Shown here: piece after piece, positions 33,895 through 45,309 of the stretch | How the letters are laid out: every line of letters begins with the position of its first letter | How positions within the stretch are numbered: position 1 is the stretch's first letter | NCBI GenBank assembly: GCA_963921195.1 | Contig: OY992539.1 | Span: 207,952,035-208,016,034, forward strand | Length of the DNA stretch: 64,000 nt | Direction of reading: 5' to 3' | Source: Pegoplata infirma | Taxonomy: Eukaryota > Arthropoda > Insecta > Diptera > Anthomyiidae | Notes under the pieces: generated by a model | What the model saw: only the letters and a program-made list of their open reading frames with translations | What the model was told of the DNA's origin: nothing | The model's database searches: none | Translations under genes and position numbers: made by a program

Positions 33895-34330
33895 CTAATA
33901 CTAACAAATAATTTTATAAGGGAAATTTTAGGGAAATTTTTTATTTATATATAAAACGAGGAATTTAGTGGACATTTTTATAAAAAACAATAATATTATC
34001 AATTTTAAGTAATTTTAGAAATTTCCCCTTGAGGGAAATTTTTAAAATTTAAAATTTTTCTTTCATTTCAGAAATTTAGAAAAAACCTTTAATTTATACT
34101 TATTTTGTTTTTAATAAATCTAAAAACTTCAAGGATATATAAAACTTTGTATTTTGAAAATAATCAAAAAAGGGAAATTTTAGGGAAATTTTTTATTTAC
34201 TTATAAAACTAGGGTTTTAGTGGAAATTTTAATTAATAACAATAATACTATCGATTTTAAGCAATTTTAGAAATTTCCCCTTAAGGGATATTTTTTTATT
34301 TATGAAAAACGATTTATTTTTTTCTGGGGG
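33895..34330. repeat. TTTCCCC/AAGGGAAA tandem repeat, right array
   Basis: Two units of about 254 bp (from about 33917 and 34171) share AAGGGAAATTTTAGGGAAAT, a GAATTTAGTGGAC/GGTTTTAGTGGAA segment and AGAAATTTCCCCTTRAGGG. The unit differs from that of the left array but carries the same palindrome. Confidence 0.75.
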
Positions 34331-35400
34331 AACTTTTATTTTAGAAATTGAACATTGGTTCCTTTGTAATAATTTTTAAAATAAATTTTTCATGTTTAAC
34401 AAAACTTTGGTTTTGAATTTATAAAATTAAAAAAATATGTTATATTAACTTGTTATTATATTTAACACCCCTACAACACAAAGTTTGTGTTTTTAAAATT
34501 ATAAATATGTCTAACTTTGTTTTTCAAAAAGTACTTCAGCTACCCGGTGGCTTTCATTGGTATGAAAATTGTTTATAGTGTTGAAGATGAGTATATAACA
34601 AAAACTAATTTAAAATTCTGAAAACTATAAGCATATTCAGTACCCACTACTGTTATGAAACAATGGGCTAGAAAATCTTAGAAATTTTTGGAATAAAAGA
34701 TGATTGATAGTAAACAAAATGAAATTTTGTTTTACGATTTTTGCAGAAAATAATTTAAGAATTTCTTACCTCCTCTCCCATAGTTATCACTTCAACAAAA
34801 TAGTAACAATATAAAACATGGTGCTGTTACTGTTGTTGCATTTGAATTTATTCATATTTACTTTATAGAAATGTTACAAATATTTCTGTTTACCTCAACT
34901 CCATCTAGCACATTTTTTTTGTTGTTGTTCACCCAAATAAAGTTTATTTTGTTGTGGCAAATGATGAAAAATAAATAAAAAAATATTGTTGTATACAAAT
35001 AAACAAACTTATTTTGTAGTAAACTGAAAAAAAAAATAAATAATATATCTACATAAATATGAATTATAATTTATAATAAGTAGTTTCAATTTTTTGTTTC
35101 TTTGTATTCATATTGTTGTTGACGATGATGACAGTGATGTTGGTTGATGCGATTACATTATTTTTATTTGCAAATGCACAGAAAAAATAAATATGAAAAA
35201 TTTGTTGCATATTTTTAAGGGAATTATGTATTTATTTGGGTGGAAGTAAAAAAAGTTTTCGTGGAAGAAAAAATATACAATATAATTTGTTAAAGGGGTC
35301 TGGAAAAACATTTGTAATTTACATTGGAATTAGAAAAGTTTTAAGGTTTTTTTTTTTTTTTTGGTAAGGGATTTTTTTTATATAAATAAACTACTTAAAT
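34331..35400. other. Unannotated AT-rich spacer
   Basis: No gene or repeat boundary seen. Confidence 0.5.
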
Positions 35401-35420
35401 TTAATGTAAAGTAATTTTTT

Positions 35421-35440
35421 GCCTTAAGGTATGCTTTAAT
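35421..35440 (-). promoter_or_regulatory. Su(Hw)-like motif
   Basis: Reads GCCTTAAGGTATGCTTTAAT. First of five same-strand motifs within 320 bp; this and the next lie in a local 34-bp duplication. Confidence 0.55.
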
Positions 35441-35454
35441 TTGTGTAATTTTTT

Positions 35455-35474
35455 GCCCTAAGGTATGCTTTAAT
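35455..35474 (-). promoter_or_regulatory. Su(Hw)-like motif
   Basis: Reads GCCCTAAGGTATGCTTTAAT. Confidence 0.55.
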
Positions 35475-35546
35475 TTTTGTAAATAGTTATCCTTAGAAGT
35501 GGAATGTAGTTATTATGTTATTAGGGCTTGTATTTTTAAGTATTTT

Positions 35547-35565
35547 CCCCAAAATTATGCTTTAG
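35547..35565 (-). promoter_or_regulatory. Su(Hw)-like motif, weak
   Basis: Reads CCCCAAAATTATGCTTTAG. Confidence 0.35.
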
Positions 35566-35581
35566 TTATGTTAACTTACGT

Positions 35582-35600
35582 CCCCTTAAAGTAGACTATA
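35582..35600 (-). promoter_or_regulatory. Su(Hw)-like motif
   Basis: Reads CCCCTTAAAGTAGACTATA. Confidence 0.4.
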
Positions 35601-35721
35601 TAAATTTTCATATTGTTTATTCGAATTTATCTCTTGATTTAGGTTTTTACTTAAAACAGTTCGTAGTTCAAAAGCTTTTACCAGAGCTGAGATTTTAATG
35701 CATTAATAAATAAAATATCAT

Positions 35722-35739
35722 GCCAAAAGGTATGCAAAG
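35722..35739 (-). promoter_or_regulatory. Su(Hw)-like motif
   Basis: Reads GCCAAAAGGTATGCAAAG; the complement has a perfect TTTGCATACC core. Confidence 0.5.
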
Positions 35740-35829
35740 AAATAATTAATATATTCACATAATAATAACATACATATAAATAGAGACATAAAAATTTAAT
35801 TTGGAAAATTATTTTTTTAGGAAATGCTT

Positions 35830-36385
35830 GGGGCTTATTGTCAGAGTCGATAGCGATCAAAACTACTAGCACGTTCGATTATTAAATTTTTTTTGATTCC
35901 TAAAATTATGCTTTGATAAATACAAGCTTTTATATGTTTCGAAAGGATATTTATTAAAATACGGCTGTCAGGATAATTCGACATATATTTAAAGGGATTG
36001 TTTGTATGGGGGCTAAGTCAAAAAATGGACCGATCTTCCAATTTTAATAGCTCGTCCTTGAGTCAAAAGAAGCTTAAGTTTTAAATTTCATACAAATCGG
36101 TTAAAAACTGCGACCTGTATCTTCCGCACAACGTTTACATGGACGGACAGACAGCTGGACATCGCTAAATCGACTCAAAAAGTGAATTTGAGTCAATCGG
36201 TATGCTTGAAAGTGGGTCTAGTAGCAATATTTTGGGTAGTTACAAACATCAGCACAAGTGTGGTGTTGGGTATAAAGACAAAAAGCTTGACTTTATCAAA
36301 GCATAATTTAAGGCATACAAAAAATTTAAAAATCTCAAGTTCGAGTAGAATTTTGATAGCTATCGACTCGTAGATTAAGGATCCT
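35830..36385. mobile_element. Small foldback MITE (family of 25690), copy split by DINE-like fragment
   Basis: Left arm 35830-35943 (GAGTCGATAGCGATCAAAAC... GATAAATACAAGCTTTTAT) and right arm 36276-36385 (TTGACTTTATCAAAGCATAA... TAGCTATCGACTCGTAG) are the two halves of the family seen intact at 25690. A minus-strand DINE-like fragment lies between them. Confidence 0.75.
35993..36275 (-). mobile_element. DINE-1-like element, 5' half, minus strand
   Basis: Reads, in reverse, the head of the complete element at 41647: TTATACCCAACACCACAC, TTTGTAACTACCC, the GAGTCGATTTAGCGATGTCC block, TGTCCATGTAAACG and GGACCGAT. The 3' half is missing. Confidence 0.78.
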
Positions 36386-37200
36386 GTGGGATAATTCTCA
36401 CAGACGATAGCGATCGAAATTCTATTCGACCGTGCGATTTTTCAATATGCCTAAAATTATACTATGATAAATACAAGCTTTTTATATTTTTCTCTTACTA
36501 CACTGACAAGGGAAGTCTCCCTGGTGTCACCCTCCGATCTTCATGAAATTTGGATATGTTGTTAAGAACGAAAAAAACGTATTTTTTTATAGCGGCCCAA
36601 ACTCATTTTTAGGGGGGGTCGGTTTGTATGGGGGGAAATTGACCTTTTTTAGTTTTTTACGATTTACGCCTATTGAAACAAAATTAATATAGGCATGTGT
36701 GGTATCGAATTAAAGGTATTAAAAATACCTATCTCTTGGTGCTAACAACGGGCCGATGAAGTTAATATTTTTCGACTTATTAACAAAAATGTCCTAAAAT
36801 TTTGGTATTTTAGTCAATATGACAAAAAGTTGTGCATGTTTGGACACGTTCTTAGCACACGGAGATAGGTTTTCCAAAGACCTTTCATTTGGTATGTAAC
36901 ATGACTAGGTTTCTTTGCATAATATAGGAGATAAACGAAAAAAACTGAAAAATGGCCTTGTCTTTCCCCTCCTTTTTACCCCCTAAATATGAATTTGGGC
37001 CGCTAAAAAAAATACGTGTCCCTTTTTTTTCTGCTCTACAAAATAAAAGCAATTCCATAAAGATCCGCGGGTGACACTAGGGAGACTTCCCTTGTGAGAC
37101 ATAAAAAAATAAAGCAAAAGTTTATATTTATCAAAGCATAATTTTAGGGATACAGAAAATTTTGATCGCTATCGACTCCGAGAATTGGCTCTCTGTTGTT
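36386..37200. mobile_element. Small foldback MITE (family of 25690), copy split by CAAGGG TIR element
   Basis: Left arm 36386-36506 (ATAATTCTCACAGACGATAG... TTCGACCGTGCGATTTTTC) and right arm 37095-37200 (TTTATCAAAGCATAATTTTA... GCTATCGACTCCGAGAA) flank the 588-bp insertion. It lies directly in tandem with the previous copy. Confidence 0.75.
36507..37094. mobile_element. CAAGGGAAGTCTCCCT-TIR element, copy 2, 3-bp TGA duplication
   Basis: Ends CAAGGGAAGTCTCCCTGGTG and the inverse are flanked by TGA (36504-36506 and 37095-37097). The intact family member at 25690 shows the uninterrupted CACTGAGAC site, confirming a 3-bp duplication. A 3-bp T-N-A duplication points to PIF/Harbinger-like machinery, an inference since no transposase is present. 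Confidence 0.87.
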
Positions 37201-37220
37201 TTTAAATCTTTTGAAATACT

Positions 37221-37238
37221 TTTGCATACTTTCAGGCC
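37221..37238 (+). promoter_or_regulatory. Su(Hw)-like motif
   Basis: Reads TTTGCATACTTTCAGGCC, one of the best matches to the canonical core. Confidence 0.6.
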
Positions 37239-37389
37239 TTATTGTTAAATAAATCACAACTTTTGGTTTTTGTGCTAAAAACAAATAAGTTATTTTCGCC
37301 TAAATGTTTACTGTATTTTTTGCCAAAATAAATTATTTTCCTATAAATTACTAAAAAAAATATTTTTTTAAAGCATGTATTAAAAAGTG

Positions 37390-37880
37390 GAATTTTTCTT
37401 CAACTTTTGATTTTCCCAAGTTTTTGAAAAATTTTTGAAAAATACTTAAAAAAAAAAAATTCATGCGATACATAGTGTTAATTAATTTTAATGCGCTGAA
37501 AACGAATATAAAAAAACAAAAAAATCGGTCGAACGGTTTTCGAGAGTTTCGAGGTTTTCAAAAAAATTTGGTTTTTCCTACGTTCAAGAAATTTTTTAAA
37601 AAAATCTTAAAATTTCTTTCTCTTGACCATAGAGCTTGAGACAGACTTTTATTTTAAATAAATTTGAGCCAAAAAAAACTCCTTTTCAAAAATCCAAAAC
37701 TTTGTTACACATTATCAAAAAATCGAAAACTTTGATCAAAGGGCGCCATGATTTAAAATGATCGAATTTGGCTCAAATTAAGTTAAACGAAAGATTATCT
37801 CAAGCTCTATAAAAGGGGAAAGGAAAGAAAATTTTTAAATTTGTTGCCCCACATATGAAATGCCGGTCTAATGTATTGTC
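37390..37880. repeat. Dispersed 'CTCGAAAACC / GGGCGCC' repeat
   Basis: Contains GCGCTGAAAACGAATA, CGGTCGAACGGTTTTCGAG, TAGAGCTTGAGACAGAC, ACTTTGATCAAAGGGCGCC and GAAATGCCGGTCTAATGTA. These are parts of the same family as 28430-28870, here in a rearranged order. Confidence 0.6.
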
Positions 37881-37889
37881 TTGTATCAT

Positions 37890-37910
37890 CCCCTTAAAAT
37901 ATGCTTTAAT
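37890..37910 (-). promoter_or_regulatory. Su(Hw)-like motif
   Basis: Core reads CCCTTAAAATATGCTTTAAT (from 37891). Confidence 0.45.
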
Positions 37911-38473
37911 TTTTGAAAAATGTCTGCTGTTTATTAAATCATCTTAAAATCTTTGTTTATAATTGTCTTAAACCCAAAAAAACTCTTTTTTTTTCTTCAA
38001 AATTTTTGTCATAATTTTTATTATAACTTTAATTTATTTTTATTTATGTGTTTTTTTTTTGTATTTTTTTATTTCTTTCATAATTTTTACCATGATAAGC
38101 AAATATTTATGTATGTTGCATTACAAAGTCAAAGTTATAAATTTTCTAAATTTTCCACATATCATAGCTCGTTTTTAAGATACTTGTTTGTAGTATCACT
38201 TGCCAAACACCCACAGTTAAAGCGGGACGGCGCCCGGTAGCTGGGGTATACATATACTTAAAATACGAACAACTTGTTAATATTTTATACATACTACCAT
38301 GTAACAATAAACAAGAAAAAGAAATAAGAAAAAAAAGTTATAAAAAGATGAAAAAAAAAGAAACATACTAATGCAATAATAAAGTATTTTATATTTACAC
38401 ATACAAAGATAACATAATCATTAGGATGGCATTTATACTTTTTTTTAATTCTTTGAATATAAAAGAGTGTAAC
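37911..38473. other. Unannotated AT-rich spacer
   Basis: Low-complexity T-rich stretch. The 95-codon frame at 37953-38240 is a phenylalanine-rich low-complexity translation, not a gene. Confidence 0.5.
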
Positions 38474-38485
38474 AAAAATTTATAT

Positions 38486-38684
38486 AGGCGCCCCAGTAGG
38501 CTAGTTGGTAGCGTGCTAGCCTATGAGTCTGGGGGTCGTGGGTTCGATTCCCACCAGAGGCCTTGGTCTGTTTCGCTACAACGAGACGAAGGTCATTGTT
38601 ACCAGTTCTCGGTTAGGAAAAATTAGTATATAATTTGTAATTATGTGGTAATTCTTAATAAAATAAAAAAAAATAAAAAAAAAA
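38486..38684 (+). mobile_element. tRNA-derived SINE, full copy 2
   Basis: Begins AGGCGCCCCAGTAGGCTAG. A-box-like TAGGCTAGTTGG at 38497-38508 and a perfect B box GGTTCGATTCC at 38541-38551. The ~100-bp body GAGACGAAGGTCATTGTTAC is shared with 8838-9031, and the tail is AATAAAATAAAAAAAAATAA. A 12-bp duplication AAAAATTTATAT flanks it (38474-38485 and 38685-38696). The open frame crossing it at 38426-38626 is incidental. Confidence 0.92.
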
Positions 38685-38699
38685 AAAAATTTATATGTA

Positions 38700-39115
38700 A
38701 AAGAAGGAAGAGTTAATAGACATTAATTGAAAAATAAAATATTAAAATGTTAAAGCTTTTACTTGCAAAGCTTAAAATATAACATTTCTTTAAATAAACT
38801 TTAAGCTTTTAAATAATGATTTATTTTTGTGACTTAAAGCTTTTAGTATAAGTGAGCTTTTGTGAGTTTCAGTTAAGGGCTTAAAGCTCAAGGGGGTCAA
38901 ATGACTTCAGTGTAATAATAAGAGAAATGCCACTAAAGTTGTAATAACTTTGGAGATTTAAAACCGACTTGAGCTTTTTTTTTTTGCCTTATTACAGATA
39001 CAATTAACTGCAAATCACAATTTAATAGTTATTTAAATCAAAACTTAAAATATCAAAGAAATTAAGAAATTGAGTAGAAAGTCAATTTAAAAAACGCCAC
39101 TTGAACCCCTTGCGC
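38700..39115. other. AT-rich, AAGCTT-containing spacer
   Basis: Scattered AAAGCTT words (38750-38890) resemble the 40-43.6 kb repeat but no unit can be aligned. Confidence 0.4.
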
Positions 39116-39480
39116 TCTAAGCCCCTTAAGTGAGCTTTTCTGAATATCTATTGAGGTTTTCCTAATCCATAATTTTCATAATTTACAATTGGGATTATCT
39201 GAAGTTAAGTTGGACTTTTCTAAATATTAACTAGACTCTTCTGAATTTTAATTAAGCTCCTCGAAATTTTAATTGAGCTTTTCTAACTTTCAATTGATCT
39301 TTTCTGAATTTTAACTGACTTTTATGAATTTCTTCTGGACTTTTCCGGAATAACCAAGGATTTCTTTTTTATTTTCCTATGATATTTTCTAAATCCTAAG
39401 CGAAATGAACTTGGATTTTTGAATTTCATTCAAGATTTTCTGACTTTTAATTAGGTGTAACTAAATTTAAATAATAATTT
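39116..39480. repeat. ~28-30 bp degenerate minisatellite (GAGCTTTTCTGAATTTTAATT)
   Basis: Imperfect repeats of GAGCTTTTCTGAATTTTAAT (20 bp shown) plus a short variable tail. The best copies lie between 39220 and 39340. Confidence 0.6.
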
Positions 39481-39526
39481 TTTGATTTTTTTTAACCTTT
39501 TATTAATATCAGCTGACCAAGACTGT

Positions 39527-40010
39527 ACAGAAAAAATTTGAAACGAATTTCAATCAACAAAAACGCAGATTCAATCAATTTTTTGATTGAAATTCCTCCA
39601 ATTAAAAAAATTTTCATACCAATTATCAAATTGTAGGTGATTGATTGAAAATTTTTTCAATCAAACTTTTTTTCGATTTTGATCAAAAATTTTATCAATT
39701 TTTTGTTTAAAGTCAATCAAAATAATGATTGATTTAACAAATGAATTGTAAGCTTATGACAAAACTATCAAAAAATTCATCTTTTTTGCTTTCCAATATG
39801 TTGCCAACAATAAAAAAAGTAAAGCCCGATTATTTTGCATATTTTTGAATTAATCTATTCAAATAAATTAAAGCGAAAAATAAATCTGGTATGTTGAAAA
39901 TTTTTAACAAAAAATAGCAAAAATTTTAATCAAAACATTGATTGACTCATTTAATTTTTGTTAATCAATACATTTAATTGAAAATTTTTAGCCAATAATT
40001 TTTTGTGTGT
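39527..40010. mobile_element. Putative MITE with ACAsAAAAAATT ends
   Basis: Left ACAGAAAAAATTTG and right AATTTTTTGTGTGT form a short imperfect inverted repeat. The interior is built of inverted TTGATTGAAATT/AATCAATC words (39560-39740), as in self-complementary MITEs. No target duplication established. Confidence 0.45.
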
Positions 40011-40059
40011 GGGTTTTGGAGATGTGGAATAAGTTTATACATAGTTTAACGTAGTCAGA

Positions 40060-41646
40060 AATTCGGACTTTTTTGTAGTTTTTTAGAAATCTTAATTTAA
40101 AAAAAATGAGTTTGAGTTTCTTGATATTTTCACCCGATTTTAAATTAATTTATAATAAAAATATAATTTTTTCAAAGCTTTTAATACTGAAAAAAAAGCT
40201 CTGTTAAGCTTTGTGCTTTTTTTGATTAAATTTTTTAAGAGCTTTTTATATTAAAATTATAAAGATTGAAAAAAAAAAATCGAATTTTTGAATTTTTTGA
40301 TATTTTGACCCGATTTTAAATTAATTTATAATAAAAAAAAAAATTTTTTTCAAAGCTTTTAATACTGAAAAAATAAGCTCTGTTAAGCTTTGTGCTGTTT
40401 TTGATTGAATTTTTTAAGAGCTTTTTCTATCAAAATCATAAAGCTTGAAATTTTATAATTATTTATTTTTTTTAAAAGCTCTGTTTGTAGCTTTATTTAA
40501 ATTAAATGTTAAATGTTAAATGTTAAATGTTTTATGTTAAAAATTTTTTACTCAGCCTTAAAATATAAAATTTTTTAGTTTAAACTAAATGTTTTTAATA
40601 TTACATTTATAACATAAAGATCAATTTTTTTTCTCAAAATATATTAAATTCATCAGAAATTAACATTTTGTTTTTTTTATATATATTTTAAAATTTAACG
40701 TAACCAAAAATAAGTCATCGCTAATTGATTGAATTTATCCCAAATCTTTAATAAAAAATTTAATAATAATCAATCTTAAACTGCCTTCTTAAAGCTTTTA
40801 TTTCTATTTTTATTACAGTTTTATTAGAAAATTTTTATCCGATTTTTAAGTTTATTTGATAAAAAAATCAAATTTTTTAAGCTTTTAATATCAAAATCAT
40901 AAAGCTTTCAATTTCATAATTTCTTATTTTTATTAAAAGCTTCGTTTGAAGTCTCTATGTAAAACTTTTTGTATTAAGCTTTTAAAGCTACAGTTTTAAA
41001 GAATATACAAAAAAGCTTTAAATGTTTATGTATAACGCAAAGATCAAAGCTTTTCTTAAAAATTTATTAACTCATCAGAAGTAATTTTTTTTTTTTTTTA
41101 ATATTTCAAAATTTAACGTCACGAATTTCGAATTTTCCCAAAAGCTTTTAATACAAAATTCCTAACACTAAATTTTAAAGTAATAACGGTACTTTAATAA
41201 TACTCAATCTTAAACTGCCTTCTTAAAGCTTTTATTTTTTTTATTACAGTTTTATTACAAAATTTTTATCCGATCTTTAAGTTTGATTAAAAAAAATCTA
41301 TTTTTTTCTAGCTTTTAATATCAAAATCATAAAGCTTTAAATTTTATAATTACTTTTTTTATTAAAAGCTTTGTTTAAAGGCTCCTTGTGAAACTTTTAA
41401 GCTTTTAAAGCTACAGTTTTATAGTATATAATAAAAGCTTTAAATGTTACATTAATGTACAACGCAAAGATCAAAGCTTTTCTTAAAAATTTATTAAACT
41501 CATCAGATTTTAAATATTTCAAAATTTAACGTCACAAATTTCGAATTTTCCCAGAAGTTTTTAATACAAAATTCCTAACACTAAATTTTAAAGTAATAAC
41601 GGTACTTTAATAATACTCAATCTTAAACTGCCTTCTTAAAGCTTTT
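40060..41646. repeat. ~420-bp AAGCTTTTAAT-rich tandem repeat, left part
   Basis: The landmark CTTAAACTGCCTTCTTAAAG recurs near 40776, 41209 and 41622 (periods about 434 and 413). Each unit carries ATTACAGTTTTATTA, TTTTTATCCGAT, AATATCAAAATCATAAAGC and ATTTAACGTCACGAATTTCG. Units before 40740 are shorter and more diverged. The array is cut by the DINE-like element at 41647. Confidence 0.85.
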
Positions 41647-42475
41647 ATTATACCCTACACCACACTGTGGTACAGGGTATAATGAGTTTGTGCTGATGTT
41701 TGTAACTACCCGAAATATTGGTCCTAGACCCACTTTTAAGTATACCGATCGACTTAGAATCACTTTTTGAGTCGATTTAGCGATGTCCGTCCGTCCGTCC
41801 GTCTGTCTGTCCATGTAAACGGTGTAAACACGATACAGGTCGCAATTCTCGATCAATTGACTTGAAATTTAAAACTTAAGCCTCTTTTGGCCCAAGTACG
41901 AAGCCTATTGAAATTGGAAAAAATCGGTCCATATTTAGACCTAGCCCCCATACAAAGGTCCTCTTTAGTTTTGGCTCAAATGACTCTAATAGTCGCATTT
42001 TAATAGGTATCTTTTCAAAATTTGGCAGGAATTAATGTTTTATACATACAAATCACCATTCCGAATTTTAAAGAAATCGAACCAGTTCTTCTAGTAGCCC
42101 CCATACAAACCACCTTCCCGATTTTCACATAAATCTCTCAATTTTCATGAAAATAGAAAATATTTAATTAAAATTCTGTTTGTGTATGTTAAACGCGTAC
42201 TTTAATAACCTTATCAAATCTAATTATCATCGGACCATTTTGGACTTAGGTCCCATGTGGAAATTTCGCCCGATATTCAGTTGAAGCGATTTATTGTCAA
42301 CAAAAAGAAGCCTATTCCACTCAAATTTTATTAGTGATTGCTTTTTACACTTATTAAAGATTTGACAAAATATAGATCTAATCAGTCCATGTTTGAACTT
42401 GGGACCCATGGTCCGGGAAACTCTGGTGTAGGGTATTATATGGTCGGTCTTGACCGACTATAATTTTCTTACTTG
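41647..42475 (+). mobile_element. Complete DINE-1/INE-1-like Helitron-derived element
   Basis: Starts with a hairpin (TACCCTACACCACA paired with TGTGGTACAGGGTA), then GAGTTTGTGCTGATGTTTGT, GATCGACTTAGAATC, GAGTCGATTTAGCGATGTCC and GTCCGTCCGTCCGTCTGTC. It ends GTAGGGTATTATA, hairpin 42440-42461 (GGTCGGTC / GACCGAC), then CTTACTTG before a T run. This order matches Drosophila DINE-1/INE-1: TTATACCC head, GTCCGTCC run and a hairpin near a CTTG 3' end. The flanks ...GCTTTTATT and TTATTACAG... rejoin into the uninterrupted ~420-bp unit, so insertion was precise with no obvious duplication, as for Helitrons. No Rep/helicase. Confidence 0.88.
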
Positions 42476-43560
42476 TTTTTTTTTTTATTACAGTTTTATT
42501 ACAATATTTTTATCCGATTTTTAAGTTTATTTGATACAAAAAATCTAATTTTTTAAGCTTTTAATATCAAATTCATAAAGCTTTCAATTTAATAATTACA
42601 TACTAAAAGCTTTAAATGTTTTTGTACAACGAAAAGATCTAAGCTTTTCTTAAAAATTTATTAAACTCATCAGAAGTAATTTTTTTTTTTAAATATTTCA
42701 AAATTTAACGTCACGAGTTTCGAAATTTCCCGTAGGCTTTTAATAAAAAATTTCTAACACTAAATTTAAAAGTTATAACGGTCATTAAAAAGCTTTTAAC
42801 TCTATATTTATTATAGTTTGCTTAAAGCTTTCAATATGACTATTTGTTCAAGCTTTTAATCTATTTTTTTTTTATTAGCAAAAATGCTTAATATTGGATT
42901 TATCAAGTAGAGATTATTATTATAACAATTCGACCCGATTTATTTTTTTTATTTTAAAAACTTTTAATATCAAAATCATAAAGCTTTTAATTTTATAATT
43001 ATTTTTTTGTGCTTTTAATATTAGATATATAATGGAAAAATCGAAGCGTTTCTTAAAGATTTATTAATCTCATCAGAAGTAAAACTTTTTTTAAAAATAA
43101 TATTGCATTCACAAAAAATAAATCATTCCCGGGAATTAATTAAATTAATCCTAAAGCTTTCAATAAAAAAATATTAAACACTCAATCTAAGGCTTAAGTA
43201 TAACGGTCATCTAAAAGCATTTAACTTTATTATTATAGTTTGCTAAAAGTTTCCAATATATTTATTTTTAAAGCTTTTTTTTTTGATATTAGCAAATGCT
43301 TTAATATGGGATTTATCAAGTAAAGATATTATTTTTTTACTATTTACAATAAAAACGAGTTATTCCTCATTACTGCGGACCTCAGATTTATTAAAAAAAG
43401 CTTAAAGCTCTTAATAGATTTTTTTTTTCTAAATAAAGCTTTAAATTTTTTAAGTCATGATTAAAGCTTTAATATTAAAATTTCAATCATTTAAGATTCA
43501 ATCTTCATAAAAGCTTCTTTAAAGCTTGCAATATCTTTTTTTTTCCAAGCCCTGAAAGTT
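42476..43560. repeat. ~420-bp AAGCTTTTAAT-rich tandem repeat, right part
   Basis: Resumes at ATTACAGTTTTATTAC in phase with the left part and continues as increasingly diverged units to about 43560. Confidence 0.75.
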
Positions 43561-44708
43561 GCCAAACCTCCTTTCTCAAAAAGTATCTACCTTATAAACA
43601 AAAATAATACACACACATACTTTCACAGAGTGTATTAATTTCACACATTTACGCAGCACTTTTTTTCCAGCTCTATTCTTTTATTTACCCCCTCAAGCTT
43701 CTTAAGTCTTTCAAATTTCTTTTTTTGTTCGTATGTTGGTTGAAAGTTAACAATAAACTTTACTCACGCACACATTTCCTACTCGTATGCCTTCCTTCCA
43801 AGCCACAAAAAAAATAATAATAATAAAAAAATATCTTATAATATTTTATAAGAACTTGTTGCCAATATAGTGTATATATAATGGTTTATATTGCAATGTA
43901 GTATATGAGGGTGTTTTTGTGGAGTATGGGGAAATATCTCTAAGCCCTTTGGTTATCAAAATTCGTACGTGTATGTTACTATTTTGATAATAATGAAATA
44001 AAAATAGCTGAAAAACTTTTTTTCTCCCCCTTTTTTTTTGTATTTCATTGCAAACAACAAGTAGGAAAATTGAAATAAATCTTGACAAGTACGCCAGGAA
44101 ATATAACTCAAAAGAGAATAATAAATACAAGTGTGAAACCACTGCTAGCACAAAAAAAATCTATATAAATTGTAATATACACATACAAATTTTGTGTCTG
44201 ATAACAATTTACTTTTTCCGGTAGAAGTTTTATAAAAGAATTAATTTTGTAGTATATTTCTGGACATGGAATTTAAAAAAAATATATATATGAACACGAA
44301 AAACTACAGCTGTTTTTTCTTCTAAAGAATTTCATAAGTCATTACATGATTTGACATAATTTTCAATTATAGTGCATAAACAAAATAATAAATGACATGC
44401 AAAAATATGCTTAAATGTGAGGTTACAAAAATAAGCCTAAAAGTATGCTATGATTTTGTGAAATTAAGGAGATAGTGAAGCACTGTAATATTTTTTTTAT
44501 ATTCTTCCTCATTGAATGAAATTTAGAATTTATTGTTTTCATAAGGGAGTTGAGGAGTTTTTGAAATTCTACAACTAAGTTACCAAATTAATGATTTTGG
44601 AACTCTAGATAGAGTTAGAGGGTATTAAAATAATTTTCAGCATAGAGAAGTTTTCTTATTTTTACTTGGGTTTTTGGTAATTTAGTTGGGTTATCTGGTT
44701 ATAACTAA
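43561..44708. other. Unannotated spacer
   Basis: No recognisable gene or repeat. The 101-codon minus-strand frame at 43846-44151 is hydrophobic and of low complexity, with no supporting evidence. One Su(Hw)-like motif lies at 44435. Confidence 0.45.
44435..44452 (-). promoter_or_regulatory. Su(Hw)-like motif
   Basis: Reads GCCTAAAAGTATGCTATG. Confidence 0.6.
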
Positions 44709-45307
44709 CAAGGGAAGTCTCCCTAGAGTAACCCGCGGATCTTTGTGGAATTGGTTTTATTTTGTAGAGCAGAATAAATAAAGGAACACGTATTTTTTTT
44801 AGCGGCCCAAATTCATATTTAGGGGGTAAAAAGGAGGGGGAAGACAATGCCATTTTTTAGTCTTTTTCGTTTATCTCCTATATTATGCAAAGAAAACTTG
44901 TCATGTTACATACCAAATGAAAGGTTTTTGGAAAACTTATCTACGTGTGCTAAGAACGTGTCCAAACATGCACAACTTTTCGTCATATTGAGTAAAATAC
45001 CAAAATTTTAGGTCATTATTGTTAATAAGTCGAAAAATATTACCTTCTTTGGCCCATTGTTAGCACCACGAGATAGGTATTTTTAATACCTTTAATTTGA
45101 TACCACGCATGCCTATATTAATTTTGTTTAAATAGCCGTAAAACGTAAAAAACTGAAAAAGGTAAATTTACCCCCATACAAATCGACCCCCCCCCTAAAA
45201 ATGAGTTTGGGCCGCTAAACAAAATACGTGACGAATTAATTATCGTTCTTAACAACATATCCAAATTTCATGAAGATCGGAGGGTGACACCAGGGAGACT
45301 TCCCTTG
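44709..45307. mobile_element. CAAGGGAAGTCTCCCT-TIR element, copy 3
   Basis: Ends CAAGGGAAGTCTCCCTAGAG and the inverse CAGGGAGACTTCCCTTG. Flanks are TAA and TCA, consistent with a mutated 3-bp T-N-A duplication. The orientation of the interior is opposite to copy 2. The minus-strand frame across its left end is not a gene. Confidence 0.85.
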
Positions 45308-45309
45308 TC

